56,336 bases of DNA from CAYVMD01 sp964452465 (GTDB lineage Bacteria; Armatimonadota; JACIXR01), in assembly GCA_964452465.1 (NCBI GenBank), contig CAYVMD010000010.1, forward strand, positions 1 through 56,336. The letters run 5' to 3'. The notes beneath the pieces are model-generated. The model was not told where the DNA came from and searched no databases. It was given only the letters and a program-made list of their open reading frames with translations. Shown in pieces: positions 15,992 through 24,457 of the stretch. Within the stretch, counting starts at the first letter, position 1. Each line of letters starts with the position of its first letter. A program made the translations under genes and the position numbers.

Positions 15992-16681
15992 ATGCGCTAC
16001 AGCCCCACCATAAGGGATATGCCCCCCCATGAAAGACCGAGGGAAAGGTTACAGCGATATGGAGCGGAAAGCCTTTCCACGGCGGAATTAGTAGCGATTA
16101 TATTAAGGATTGGAAGCCAAGAAGCTTCCGCTTTAGCCTTGGCGGAACAGCTCCTCTCGAGGTTTGGAGGCTTGAGGGGGCTATTCAACGCTTCCCTCGA
16201 AGAAATCGCCAAGATAAAGGGGGTGGGAATGGCAAAGGCGGTAGGGCTTAAAGCATCCATCGAATTAGGCAAAAGATTATTCGCGCTTAGGGAAGAGGAC
16301 AACCCGAAAGTTTCCTGCCCTCAAGATGTGGTGAATTTATTTCCCGACCTCCCCTTTCTAAACCAGGAGCATTTTAAAGCCATCTTCCTGGATGTAAAGG
16401 GGAAGGTTATAAAGGAGAAAACGCTTTTCATAGGAACCTTGGATGCAAGCATCGTGCATCCCCGGGAGATTTACAAGGAAGCAGTAGCCTGTTCTGCCGC
16501 CTCGGTGATAGTCCTGCATAACCACCCCTCGGGAGATTGCACCCCAAGCAGGGAAGACATAGAGATCACTAAGACCCTGAAGCAGGTGGGGGATTTGCTT
16601 TCCATTCCCCTTCAAGATCATATAATAGTGGGGAAAGGTCGATATTATAGCGTGAGGGAGAGAAGCGATATATGGAGATAA
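15992..16681 (+). CDS. radC: RadC family JAB-domain protein
   Basis: A 229-residue protein with the N-terminal MPPHERPRERL element, a helix-hairpin-helix (IAKIKGVGMAKAVGLKA) and a C-terminal JAB/MPN+ domain carrying the metal motif HNHPSGDCTPSREDIE. The historical link to DNA repair is weak; the family is metal-dependent by sequence but its substrate is unknown. Begins four bases after the ComEA-like gene and closes the leu transcription unit. Confidence 0.9.
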   Translation: MRYSPTIRDMPPHERPRERLQRYGAESLSTAELVAIILRIGSQEASALALAEQLLSRFGGLRGLFNASLEEIAKIKGVGMAKAVGLKASIELGKRLFALREEDNPKVSCPQDVVNLFPDLPFLNQEHFKAIFLDVKGKVIKEKTLFIGTLDASIVHPREIYKEAVACSAASVIVLHNHPSGDCTPSREDIEITKTLKQVGDLLSIPLQDHIIVGKGRYYSVRERSDIWR

Positions 16682-16696
16682 AAAAAGGAGTAGGAT

Positions 16697-16725
16697 TTGA
16701 CCGATAGGTGAGATTGGGGTAGGAT
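16697..16725 (+). promoter_or_regulatory. promoter for glgA (leaderless)
   Basis: TTGACC (16697-16702), a 17-base spacer and TAGGAT (16720-16725). Only seven bases separate the -10 from ATG 16733, and no convincing ribosome-binding site is present, so the transcript probably starts at the ATG. Confidence 0.55.
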
Positions 16726-16732
16726 AATCTAA

Positions 16733-18154
16733 ATGCGTGTTTTATTTTGCGCTTCAGAGGCAGTGCCTTACGCTAAAACAGGCGGGCTTGCGGATGTAGC
16801 AGGTGCCCTTCCCAAAGCCTTAGCTCAAGAGAAAATGGAGGTTATGCTCGTTATCCCGAAATATAAATCGGTAGGATTGATAGCGGAGGATAAAATCCCC
16901 TTAGGGGAGGACATGGTGGATGTGGTTGCTGAGGACGGAGTGGAAGGAATCGAAGGTGTAAAGGTTTTTTTCATCCGCCAGGACAAGTTCTTCCTTCGGG
17001 ACTCCCTTTACGGTTACCCCGATGACGCGTCCCGCTTCATCTTCTTCGATAAAGCAATTTTGGTATTAATTAAAAAGATGGGGTGGAAGCCGGATATCAT
17101 ACACTGCAACGACTGGCAAACAGGGCTCATTCCGGTGTTCATCAAAACCATTTATAAAGACGACCCCTTCTTCAAGGATGTTGCTACTCTTTTCACCATC
17201 CACAACCTGGGCTACCAAGGGAACTTTCCCTTCGAGGTTATGCGGTTGGCGAGTTTACCTCCTGAGCTCTTCACCTTTGATAAGTTAGAGTTTTGGGGGC
17301 AGTTTTCCTTTATGAAGGGTGGCATCGTGTTCAGCGATATGATAACGACCGTAAGCCCAAGATATGCCGAAGAGATACAAAAACCCCCCTTCGGAGCAGG
17401 CATGGAAGGCGCCCTCGCTTACAGAAGGGAAAGGCTCCAGGGCATACTGAACGGCATAGACACAGAGGTATGGAACCCTGCCTCTGACAAATTCATCCTT
17501 TATCCATATGATGCCTCTCGTTTGGAGGTTAAGGGGGAAAACAAAAAATACCTCCAAAAAGAGGTGGGCTTGCCTCCTCTCGATGTCCCCCTCGTGGGAA
17601 TGGTTTCTCGCCTTGCCTCTCAGAAAGGATTCGACATCCTGTTGGCCGCTTTGGACGAAATCCTCAAGGAAGATGTCCAATTCGTTGTGTTAGGATTAGG
17701 GGAAAAACAAATAGAGGAAGGATTAAGGGCAAAAGGGAACCAGTATCCGGAGAAGTTTAAGGTCTTTATAAAATTCGATGAGAGGCTCTCCCATCTCATA
17801 TACGCTGGTTGCGACATTTTCCTCATGCCTTCTCTTTACGAACCCTGTGGCTTAGGGCAAATGATAGCGATGAAATATGGAACGGTGCCAGTGGTGAGAA
17901 AAGTGGGTGGATTGGCAGACACGGTTGAGGAGTTTGTGCCCCCGGATAAGGGTTGCGGATTTTTGTTCGAGGAATATTCAAGCGAAGCTCTAAGCAAGGC
18001 TTTGTATCTTGCTTTGAAAGTTTATAAAGACGAAGAAGCTTGGAGGACTCTCCAGAAAAATTGCATGAAGAAGGATTTCTCTTGGCGCTTTTCCGCGCGC
18101 CAATACATTAAATGTTATGAAAAAGCTATGAGGTATAGAAAGGAGGAATCATGA
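16733..18154 (+). CDS. glgA: glycogen synthase (GT5)
   Basis: A 473-residue ADP-glucose-dependent glucan synthase with the KTGGLADVAGALP motif at residues 15-27, the N-terminal IHCNDWQTGL segment, LFTIHNLGYQGNFP, GMVSRLASQKGFD at the inter-domain hinge and the C-terminal PSLYEPCGLGQMIAMKYGTVP nucleotide-sugar site. Length matches GT5 enzymes. It overlaps the downstream foldase gene by four bases. The glgA start carries a -10 just upstream, implying a leaderless message. No glgB, glgC or glgP is present. Confidence 0.93.
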   Translation: MRVLFCASEAVPYAKTGGLADVAGALPKALAQEKMEVMLVIPKYKSVGLIAEDKIPLGEDMVDVVAEDGVEGIEGVKVFFIRQDKFFLRDSLYGYPDDASRFIFFDKAILVLIKKMGWKPDIIHCNDWQTGLIPVFIKTIYKDDPFFKDVATLFTIHNLGYQGNFPFEVMRLASLPPELFTFDKLEFWGQFSFMKGGIVFSDMITTVSPRYAEEIQKPPFGAGMEGALAYRRERLQGILNGIDTEVWNPASDKFILYPYDASRLEVKGENKKYLQKEVGLPPLDVPLVGMVSRLASQKGFDILLAALDEILKEDVQFVVLGLGEKQIEEGLRAKGNQYPEKFKVFIKFDERLSHLIYAGCDIFLMPSLYEPCGLGQMIAMKYGTVPVVRKVGGLADTVEEFVPPDKGCGFLFEEYSSEALSKALYLALKVYKDEEAWRTLQKNCMKKDFSWRFSARQYIKCYEKAMRYRKEES

Positions 18155-19047
18155 AGAGGATCTGGCTCGCTTTAGTCATAATATTCCCCTTAACCATATT
18201 TCTCACTGGTTGCGGAGAGAGCAAAAAACCCGTAGCGGTGGTTAACGGGGAAAAGATAACTAAGGAGGAATTTTACAAGGAGTTAGAAGAAGCGGCGGGT
18301 GCTGATGTGCTTATCTCATTGATAAGGCAAAAAATAATAATCCAAGCGGCCAAAGAAGAGGGAGTTTATCCTACGGAGGAGGAAATTGAAAAAGAGATAG
18401 AGTTACAAAACAAGAGGAATCCCCAGTTAAGGAGTCAGTTAGCAAAACGAGGGATAACCGAGGAGGAATTGAAACAAAGCGTAGCAGAGAATTTAGCGGG
18501 GGTCAAACTCATCACCAAAGGGATAGAGGTATCGGACAAGGAAATAGAGGATTTCTTCAACCGTAATAAAGCCGCCCTCGACATAGTTAGAATAAGGTGG
18601 ATAGTAACCTCCAGCGAGGAAGCGATTAAGAAGGCAAAGGCAAAATTGGACGCAGGCGCAACCTTCGAAACCGTCGCCCAGGACTCTTCCCTGGACCCTT
18701 ATACGAAAGAGAGAGGTGGGGATATGGGCTATACCTCAATAGCGGATCTGAACGGAATAGATCCCAAACTCGCCGGGGTTGCCCAATCCCTTCCCCTTGG
18801 CAAAGCGAGCGATATAATAAAACTATCTGGGGGAAGATATGCCATAATAAGGGTGGAGGAACGCATACCTGCTAATTTAGGTGATTATCGGGAATCCATA
18901 GCAAGGCAGATAGCTTTAGATAAAGCAGTTCAACAAAGGAAACCGGAGAAGGTTTTCAGGTCTGTCTTCGAAAAGGCAAAGGTGGAGATAAAGGAGGAAA
19001 GATTTAAAGACATCTGGAGCACCGCCCTTTCTTCCCCGTCCTTGTAG
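18151..19047 (+). CDS. lipoprotein peptidyl-prolyl isomerase (PrsA/SurA type)
   Basis: A 298-residue predicted lipoprotein: signal peptide with lipobox LTGC (Cys21), a SurA-N chaperone region (VVNGEKITKEEFYKEL and a helical stretch to about residue 130), a parvulin-like domain (about 150-250, with GGDMGYTS and a SLPLGKASD/GRYAIIRVEER ending) and a C-terminal helix. The parvulin domain is short and partly divergent. It should assist folding of exported proteins. Coupled to glgA by an ATGA overlap. Confidence 0.8.
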   Translation: MKRIWLALVIIFPLTIFLTGCGESKKPVAVVNGEKITKEEFYKELEEAAGADVLISLIRQKIIIQAAKEEGVYPTEEEIEKEIELQNKRNPQLRSQLAKRGITEEELKQSVAENLAGVKLITKGIEVSDKEIEDFFNRNKAALDIVRIRWIVTSSEEAIKKAKAKLDAGATFETVAQDSSLDPYTKERGGDMGYTSIADLNGIDPKLAGVAQSLPLGKASDIIKLSGGRYAIIRVEERIPANLGDYRESIARQIALDKAVQQRKPEKVFRSVFEKAKVEIKEERFKDIWSTALSSPSL

Positions 19048-19059
19048 TAATAAATAGGC

Positions 19060-19089
19060 TTGACTATTTAAGGGGGAACTTGTTAAAAT
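19060..19089 (+). promoter_or_regulatory. promoter for the sigma-factor gene (leaderless)
   Basis: TTGACT (19060-19065), an 18-base spacer and TAAAAT (19084-19089), or TTAAAA with 17. ATG 19099 lies nine bases after the -10 and has no ribosome-binding site, so the message is expected to be leaderless or nearly so. Confidence 0.6.
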
Positions 19090-19098
19090 TAATCCGTC

Positions 19099-19701
19099 AT
19101 GGCTACCAAAAAATCCGCTTTGACCAATAAGGAGAAGTTACTTTGGGAGAAATTCTCTGCCGCCCAAAGAGGTGACAGGGAAGCACGGGAATTTCTCATC
19201 CAGGAGAACATAGGACTTGTCCATAAATGGGCGAAAAGATATTACCGCTACGCCCAAACTATTCCTGCTTTAACCTATGACGACATCTTCTTAGAAGGGG
19301 TCTATGGGTTAATTAAGGCTATCGAGAAATTTAAACCCTGGAAGGCACGCTTTTCCACCTATGCTACTATCTGGATTAAACAATCTATAAGGCGCTTTAT
19401 CCAGAAGGAAAAGGCACAAATGCGAGGAAGAGTCTATCCTCAAATGACAGAGGAAGAAGAGGAGATAAATGTTATCGAGGAAACCATTCCCTCTCCTGAA
19501 GAAACATCTTCTCCCAATAAGGAAGAATTAGGCAAGAGGATAGAATATGCAAATATACCTCAACGCTCTAAAAATATATTACACATGTATTTTTTGGAGG
19601 GGCTTTCCCTCCGAGAAATAGGAGAAAGGGTAGGACTATCGAAGGAAAGAGTAAGGCAATTGATTAAAGAGGATGGGCGCAAGGTTTTCGAGGAAAGTTA
19701 A
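19099..19701 (+). CDS. small sigma-70 family RNA polymerase sigma factor
   Basis: A 200-residue sigma factor. Region 2 spans about residues 24-110 (ENIGLVHKWAKRYY, GVYGLIKAIEKF and FSTYATIWIKQSIRRFIQKE, the -10 melting region). A short acidic linker replaces most of region 3. Region 4 covers about 150-198, with the helix-turn-helix LSLREIGERVGLSKERVRQLI. Size and layout lie between ECF and group 3 factors. No anti-sigma gene is adjacent. Its own promoter looks like a housekeeping one. Confidence 0.85.
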   Translation: MATKKSALTNKEKLLWEKFSAAQRGDREAREFLIQENIGLVHKWAKRYYRYAQTIPALTYDDIFLEGVYGLIKAIEKFKPWKARFSTYATIWIKQSIRRFIQKEKAQMRGRVYPQMTEEEEEINVIEETIPSPEETSSPNKEELGKRIEYANIPQRSKNILHMYFLEGLSLREIGERVGLSKERVRQLIKEDGRKVFEES

Positions 19702-19716
19702 AAAAGGAGGCGCGGA

Positions 19717-21030
19717 ATGCCTATGACGGATTTGGAGGAAAAGATAAAAAATAAAAGCGCTCGTATAGCGATATTAGGGGTAGGATATGTGGGTCTTCCT
19801 TTAGCAGTAGCCTTTGCCCAAGAGGGTTTTACCGTGTTCCCTATAGACAAGAACGAAGGGAAGGTCTCTCTGTTAAAAGAGGGAATTTCCTACATAGATG
19901 ATGTAGCGAGCGAAGATATTCAGGAAGTATTGGGACAAGGGCTATTTCATCCTACCTCCTCCTATAAGGTGCTGGAAGAAGCAGATGCGGCGATAATCAC
20001 CGTCCCTACTCCCGTAACCCGTAATAAGGCACCCGATCTATCCTTCATAAAGGAGGCGAGTGAGGGTATAAAACGTCACTTTCATATCCCTATGCTTATT
20101 TGCTTGGAAAGCACTACCTATCCCTCCACTACGGAGGAGCAGTTGTTACCCCTCTTCCAAGAAGGAGGTTACATAGTAGGGAAGGACTTTTATTTAGCAT
20201 TCTCACCGGAAAGGATCAATCCAGGGGATAAAGAACACACCTTGAGAAACACCCCGAAGATAGTAGGGGGCGTAACTAAGGAATGCACAAGGATGGCATC
20301 GCTCCTATATAAACAGATATGCCAAGAGGTCGTTCCTGTCTCCAATGCTCGAACTGCCGAAATGATAAAATTGTTCGAAAATTCCTTTAGGTATGTAAAC
20401 ATCGCTTTCGTCAACGAAATGGCGATCATCTGCAAGAAGTTGGGGATCGACATATGGGAGGTGATTGAGGGAGCAAAAAGCAAGGGATTTGGCTTTATGG
20501 AGTTCAAACCCGGCCCAGGCGTAGGTGGACATTGCATCCCCGTTGACCCCCATTATCTCGCTTGGCACACGAAGGGGTTGGGGCACAACACCTTACTATT
20601 GGAGATAGCGGATAGCATAAATTCCGCCATGCCCTACTATGTAGTGGATTTGATCGGGGAAATATTGAACCAACAGGGAAAACCCCTCAAGGGTTCCAAT
20701 GTGCTGATATTGGGTGTGACCTATAAACCAGATGTAAAGGATATGCGGGAAGCTCCCTCGATAAAGATCATGGAGATATTGAAGGAGAAGGGCGCCGAAG
20801 TGTTATTCCATGATCCTTATCAGGAAAGCGTAGAAGTAAATTCCATCCTCTATGAGTCGGTCCCGCTGGAGGAGCAAATATTGAAAGAGGCAGATATAGC
20901 AGTTATGATTACTAACCATTCTTTTTACGAGGATAAACTACAGTGGATAGCGGATAATTGCAAATGTATATTGGATACTCGCAATGCCTTTGAGAAAGTC
21001 AATTCCCCGGCCAAGATATACAAACTTTGA
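19717..21030 (+). CDS. UDP-N-acetyl-sugar 6-dehydrogenase (WbpA/WecC type)
   Basis: A 437-residue NAD-dependent nucleotide-sugar dehydrogenase: Rossmann motif GVGYVGLPLAVAFA, VPTPVTRNKAPDLS, the lysine/asparagine segment AEMIKLFENSFRYVNIAFVNE, catalytic Cys in GVGGHCIPVDPHY and C-terminal LGVTYKPDVKDMREAPS. The GHCIPVDP form favours UDP-GlcNAc or UDP-ManNAc over UDP-glucose. ATG 19717 follows AAAGGAGG by six bases. It makes a uronic acid precursor for surface polysaccharide; no other glycan genes adjoin. Confidence 0.87.
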   Translation: MPMTDLEEKIKNKSARIAILGVGYVGLPLAVAFAQEGFTVFPIDKNEGKVSLLKEGISYIDDVASEDIQEVLGQGLFHPTSSYKVLEEADAAIITVPTPVTRNKAPDLSFIKEASEGIKRHFHIPMLICLESTTYPSTTEEQLLPLFQEGGYIVGKDFYLAFSPERINPGDKEHTLRNTPKIVGGVTKECTRMASLLYKQICQEVVPVSNARTAEMIKLFENSFRYVNIAFVNEMAIICKKLGIDIWEVIEGAKSKGFGFMEFKPGPGVGGHCIPVDPHYLAWHTKGLGHNTLLLEIADSINSAMPYYVVDLIGEILNQQGKPLKGSNVLILGVTYKPDVKDMREAPSIKIMEILKEKGAEVLFHDPYQESVEVNSILYESVPLEEQILKEADIAVMITNHSFYEDKLQWIADNCKCILDTRNAFEKVNSPAKIYKL

Positions 21031-21039
21031 TTCGGGAAC

Positions 21040-22671
21040 ATGTGGGAAGAGAAAATCGAAACTTGGGAGAAAATAGGAGAGGACGAGGTTTGGATTTACT
21101 ACAAGGCTAAGATCAAAAAGGGTGGATGGGCAACCTATTATATCCCTAAGGTCTCGTTAGACGAAGAAAAAAAAGACGAACTCCTCCAAATCGCCCTAAA
21201 GCTCAAAGGGTTTTCCCACGGGCATATCCCTTCCCTTTTGGAGTATAAGGTAGAGGGATCACAGGTCTACCTTCTTTATGAAGCAATTAGGGGGGTAACA
21301 TTGAGGGAGAGAATAAAGCAATCCGCCCCCTTCCAGCCTTCTATAGCAGTGGATATAGCCATCAGCATAGGAGAGGCAATTCATGCCCTTCACAAAACCG
21401 GAGTTGTCCATGGCGACCTTTATCCCGAGAACATACTGATTACCCCTGAGGCCCAGGTGAAAGTAATAAACGGAGGGATCTTTACCCCTTTCTTCTCGCT
21501 CATAAGAACGAACTTCGCCTCTCTAATGAAACGAGCACCCTATATGGCTCCCGAAGTGGCGGCGGGGTCCTTGCCCTCCCAAAAGTCCGATATATACTCC
21601 CTTGGCGCCATCCTATACGAATTATTAACCAGTAGTCCTCCTTTTGAAGGTCCCGATCCCCTCTCCATCTCCATCAAGCAAACCACCGAGCCTGCACCTT
21701 CCCCCCGCAAGCTTAACCCGGGGATCCCTCGCGCTTTGGAAGGCGTAGTGCTTAAAGCACTCCAGAAAAAACCAGAGGACAGATATTCATCGCTGGAGGA
21801 AATGTTAGAAGATTTGAGGACTATAAGAGAAGCCCTTCGCTTTGGACTTACCCTTTCTTGGTCGCCTATGGATGAAAAGGTAGCGCGCCCCAAGTTAGAA
21901 GTGAAGAAAGAGCCCGCATTTCTTAGGAATATTACCTTCGTGATCTGGACGATAATAGGGTTGGGTCTCCTCTTCCTTTTTCTTTACGCCTTTTTAGGTA
22001 TAGGAATCCCAAAAGAGGTAGTGGTGCCTAATTTAGAAGGAAGCAATTTGGAAGAAGCCAAAAGGTTATTAGATCAAGCAGGATTGAGATTGGGGAATCT
22101 ATATGAAGAGGAAAACGAGAGCGTGCCTGAAGGACATGTTATTTCCACCCAACCACCTGCTGGACGCTTGGTAAGGAAGGGAAGGCAAGTAGATTTAGTG
22201 ATTAGCAAGGGAAGCCCCTTCGTAGTTGTGCCCGATTTGAAGAGGATGGAGGAGGAGCGAGCTAAAAAACTTCTCACTTCTCTGGGGTTGGTGGTAGGAG
22301 ATGTAGCCTATGTAGTGGACAAGGAAATCCCCTTTGGACAGGTGATTGCCCAATCCCCCCCTGCTAACAGCAGGGTGGCGAAAGGAACCACCGTTTATTT
22401 AAAAGTCAGTATTGGTCCCCCCCTGCAGGAAGCAGCTCCCCCTTCTCCTGTGGAGACTAAGAAAGCCATCGTGCGTTTCACCGTTCCTCAGGGGGCGGAG
22501 AACAGGCATATAGTTATAGAGGTAGAAGACGACCTGGGCACCCATACCGTCTACGATGAATATCATAAACCCGGCGATATATTAAATCAGGAAGTGGAAG
22601 GTACTGGGCAAAAAATCATAGTGAGAGTATACATAGATGACCAATTGGCGAAGGAGGAAACCATTAAGTGA
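21040..22671 (+). CDS. membrane PASTA protein with a degenerate kinase domain
   Basis: A 543-residue protein laid out like PrkC/StkP: kinase-fold domain (about 1-275), one membrane helix (about 300-325), two PASTA repeats (about 328-395 and 398-465) and a C-terminal beta domain of unknown family. The ATP-site lysine (K37 in YYIPKV) and D126/N131 remain, but the catalytic loop reads HGDLYPEN (Lys to Tyr128), the DFG motif is NGG (N144-G146) and the glycine loop is not evident. Phosphotransfer is therefore doubtful. PASTA repeats bind peptidoglycan fragments or lipid II. It overlaps rpe. Confidence 0.85.
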   Translation: MWEEKIETWEKIGEDEVWIYYKAKIKKGGWATYYIPKVSLDEEKKDELLQIALKLKGFSHGHIPSLLEYKVEGSQVYLLYEAIRGVTLRERIKQSAPFQPSIAVDIAISIGEAIHALHKTGVVHGDLYPENILITPEAQVKVINGGIFTPFFSLIRTNFASLMKRAPYMAPEVAAGSLPSQKSDIYSLGAILYELLTSSPPFEGPDPLSISIKQTTEPAPSPRKLNPGIPRALEGVVLKALQKKPEDRYSSLEEMLEDLRTIREALRFGLTLSWSPMDEKVARPKLEVKKEPAFLRNITFVIWTIIGLGLLFLFLYAFLGIGIPKEVVVPNLEGSNLEEAKRLLDQAGLRLGNLYEEENESVPEGHVISTQPPAGRLVRKGRQVDLVISKGSPFVVVPDLKRMEEERAKKLLTSLGLVVGDVAYVVDKEIPFGQVIAQSPPANSRVAKGTTVYLKVSIGPPLQEAAPPSPVETKKAIVRFTVPQGAENRHIVIEVEDDLGTHTVYDEYHKPGDILNQEVEGTGQKIIVRVYIDDQLAKEETIK

Positions 22672-23324
22672 TAGAAATAGCGGTTTCCGTGCTCTCTGCA
22701 GATTGGGGAAACCTGAGGGGAGAAATCACCCGGATAGAGGACCAGATAGAAGCCCTCCATTTCGACATAATGGATGGGCACTTCGTCCCTGAGATAAGTT
22801 TTGGGGTAGGTCTTGTCGAAGCATTGAGGGGTAACTTTCCTCATCCTTTTTATGCTCATCTCATGGTGAATAAGCCAGAAAGGTTTATAGAGGGTTTAAT
22901 TCGGGCGGGCGCCAACGCTATTTATATTCATTTAGAATCCACTCCCCACCTTCATAGAGCCTTAGACAGGATCAAGGAGGCAGGGCTCTCAGCAGGTGTT
23001 GCCCTTAATCCCGCTACTCCTCTTCATCTTCTGGAGGATATCTGGGAGATAACAGACAATTTGCTAATCATGAGCGTAAATCCAGGAGCAGGAGGACAGG
23101 TTTTTCTTCCTTTTATTTTGAATAAAATAAAAAAAGCAAGGCAGATCATAGAGGAAAGAAGGTTACCCACAAAGATTGCGGTGGATGGGGGGATAAATTT
23201 AGAGACCAGCGTCTCCGCGGTAGAGGCGGGCGCCTCCATATTGGTGGTAGGCTCCTATGTCTTTAACGGCGAAAACCCAAGAGAGAATTTGCGGAAATTA
23301 AGGGAAAAAATCCGCATAATATAG
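22668..23324 (+). CDS. rpe: ribulose-phosphate 3-epimerase
   Basis: A 218-residue TIM-barrel epimerase with VSVLSADWGNL, HFDIMDGHFVPEISFG (metal His and catalytic Asp), HLMVNKPER, IMSVNPGAGGQVF and VDGGINLET (second catalytic Asp). It interconverts ribulose 5-phosphate and xylulose 5-phosphate. GTG 22668 overlaps the stop of the PASTA gene (GTGA), echoing the prkC-rsgA-rpe neighbourhood of many Gram-positive bacteria but lacking rsgA and the phosphatase. Confidence 0.93.
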   Translation: MIEIAVSVLSADWGNLRGEITRIEDQIEALHFDIMDGHFVPEISFGVGLVEALRGNFPHPFYAHLMVNKPERFIEGLIRAGANAIYIHLESTPHLHRALDRIKEAGLSAGVALNPATPLHLLEDIWEITDNLLIMSVNPGAGGQVFLPFILNKIKKARQIIEERRLPTKIAVDGGINLETSVSAVEAGASILVVGSYVFNGENPRENLRKLREKIRII

Positions 23325-23325
23325 A

Positions 23326-24366
23326 ATGGTCACCTTAATTTATACTCCCCAATACCTTTTGCACAATAAGGGATTGGAGCATCCCGAATCTCCCCAAAGA
23401 TTGGCAGTGATTCTTCGCGCTTTGAAGAATTCCTCCTTGAAAGACTCCTTACGGTGGTTGAAACCCTTAGAAATAAAAGAGGAGGAGGTTCTTCCCGTTC
23501 ACACTGCTTCTTATATTAACCTATTGAAGAGCCTCTCCCTCCTTGGAGGTGGGTGGATAGATGAAGATACTTTTGTTTCTCCTCCCTCCTTCGGCATTTC
23601 CTTGCTCGCGGTTGGGGGCACCGTTCGTGCTTTGCTCACCAGCGTGGAGGAAAATATACCCTCCTTTGCTCTCGTCCGTCCCCCGGGGCATCACGCTAAG
23701 AGAGATAGGGGAGCAGGCTTTTGCCTTTTAAACAACGTTGCCTGTGCTGTCAAGTACCTACAAAGGAAGGAGGGGCTAAAGAAAATCTTAATAGTGGATT
23801 GGGACCTCCATCATGGTGATGGAACCCAAGAGATCTTTTATGAAGATCCCTCCGTGCTTTATTTCTCCCTCCATCAATATCCCTGGTATCCGGGCACAGG
23901 CAGGGTGGAAGAAAAAGGCTCAAAGGCAGGAGAAGGCTTCACGGTAAATGTCCCTTTACCAGCAGGTTGTGGGGATGAGGAATATATCACGGTTTTCATG
24001 GAGATCTTAGTACCTATAGCCGAGCAGTTTTCCCCTGAACTTATAGTAGTTTCTGCGGGCTTCGATGCTCATTTCGCGGATCCATTAGGGAGGATGGTGG
24101 TGAGCCCATTGGGCTATTTCCAACTCACAAATATCCTAAAGGAATTAAGCAACGAGTTATGCGGGGGAAGGCTTGCCTTCGTGTTGGAGGGCGGTTATGA
24201 CCCCGATGGGTTATCCTCTGGAGTCCTGGCGGTTATAGGAGCCTTGGAGGGGTGGAAGACCCTGGAAGGTAAGGAAGAGCTATCCAGAGGACCCCAAGTA
24301 GGAGCAGAGGTGCATAGGGTTATAGAGAGAGTAAAGGAAGTCCATAGCAAATATTGGAAATTTTAA
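23326..24366 (+). CDS. histone-deacetylase-family (AcuC-like) deacetylase
   Basis: A 346-residue arginase/deacetylase-fold zinc hydrolase. Zn ligands and catalytic residues are visible in PPGHHAKRDRG (His-His dyad), VDWDLHHGDGTQEIF (Asp and His ligands), VSAGFDAHFADPLG (Asp ligand) and EGGYDPDGLS (catalytic Tyr). Bacterial relatives deacetylate lysines, acetoin-pathway proteins or acetylpolyamines; the substrate cannot be assigned. It begins one base after rpe and ends just short of the convergent aro operon. Confidence 0.88.
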   Translation: MVTLIYTPQYLLHNKGLEHPESPQRLAVILRALKNSSLKDSLRWLKPLEIKEEEVLPVHTASYINLLKSLSLLGGGWIDEDTFVSPPSFGISLLAVGGTVRALLTSVEENIPSFALVRPPGHHAKRDRGAGFCLLNNVACAVKYLQRKEGLKKILIVDWDLHHGDGTQEIFYEDPSVLYFSLHQYPWYPGTGRVEEKGSKAGEGFTVNVPLPAGCGDEEYITVFMEILVPIAEQFSPELIVVSAGFDAHFADPLGRMVVSPLGYFQLTNILKELSNELCGGRLAFVLEGGYDPDGLSSGVLAVIGALEGWKTLEGKEELSRGPQVGAEVHRVIERVKEVHSKYWKF

Positions 24367-24370
24367 AGAT

Positions 24371-24457
24371 TCAGGGGCTTAAAAAGAGAGCGTAGATATA
24401 ATACACCACCACAAATGTCCCCCATAATAGGGCTACAATCTCGATCAGCGACCGCAA
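24371..24457 (-). CDS. possible 28-residue single-pass membrane protein
   Basis: A TTG at 24457, inside the last codons of aroB and out of frame with it, opens 28 codons ending in TGA. The product begins MRSLIEIVALLWG and continues as one hydrophobic helix (FVVVYYIYALF) ending LSP. An upstream GGGGGA near the TTG could act as a ribosome-binding site, and the 11-base overlap with aroB suggests coupling. Hydrophobicity is the only positive signal, and chance cannot be excluded at this length. Confidence 0.35.
   Translation of the reverse strand: MRSLIEIVALLWGTFVVVYYIYALFLSP

Noticed and set aside
24371..24457. Terminator between HDAC-family gene and aroB
   Set aside because: No inverted repeat was found there; the only structure seen is the short open frame.
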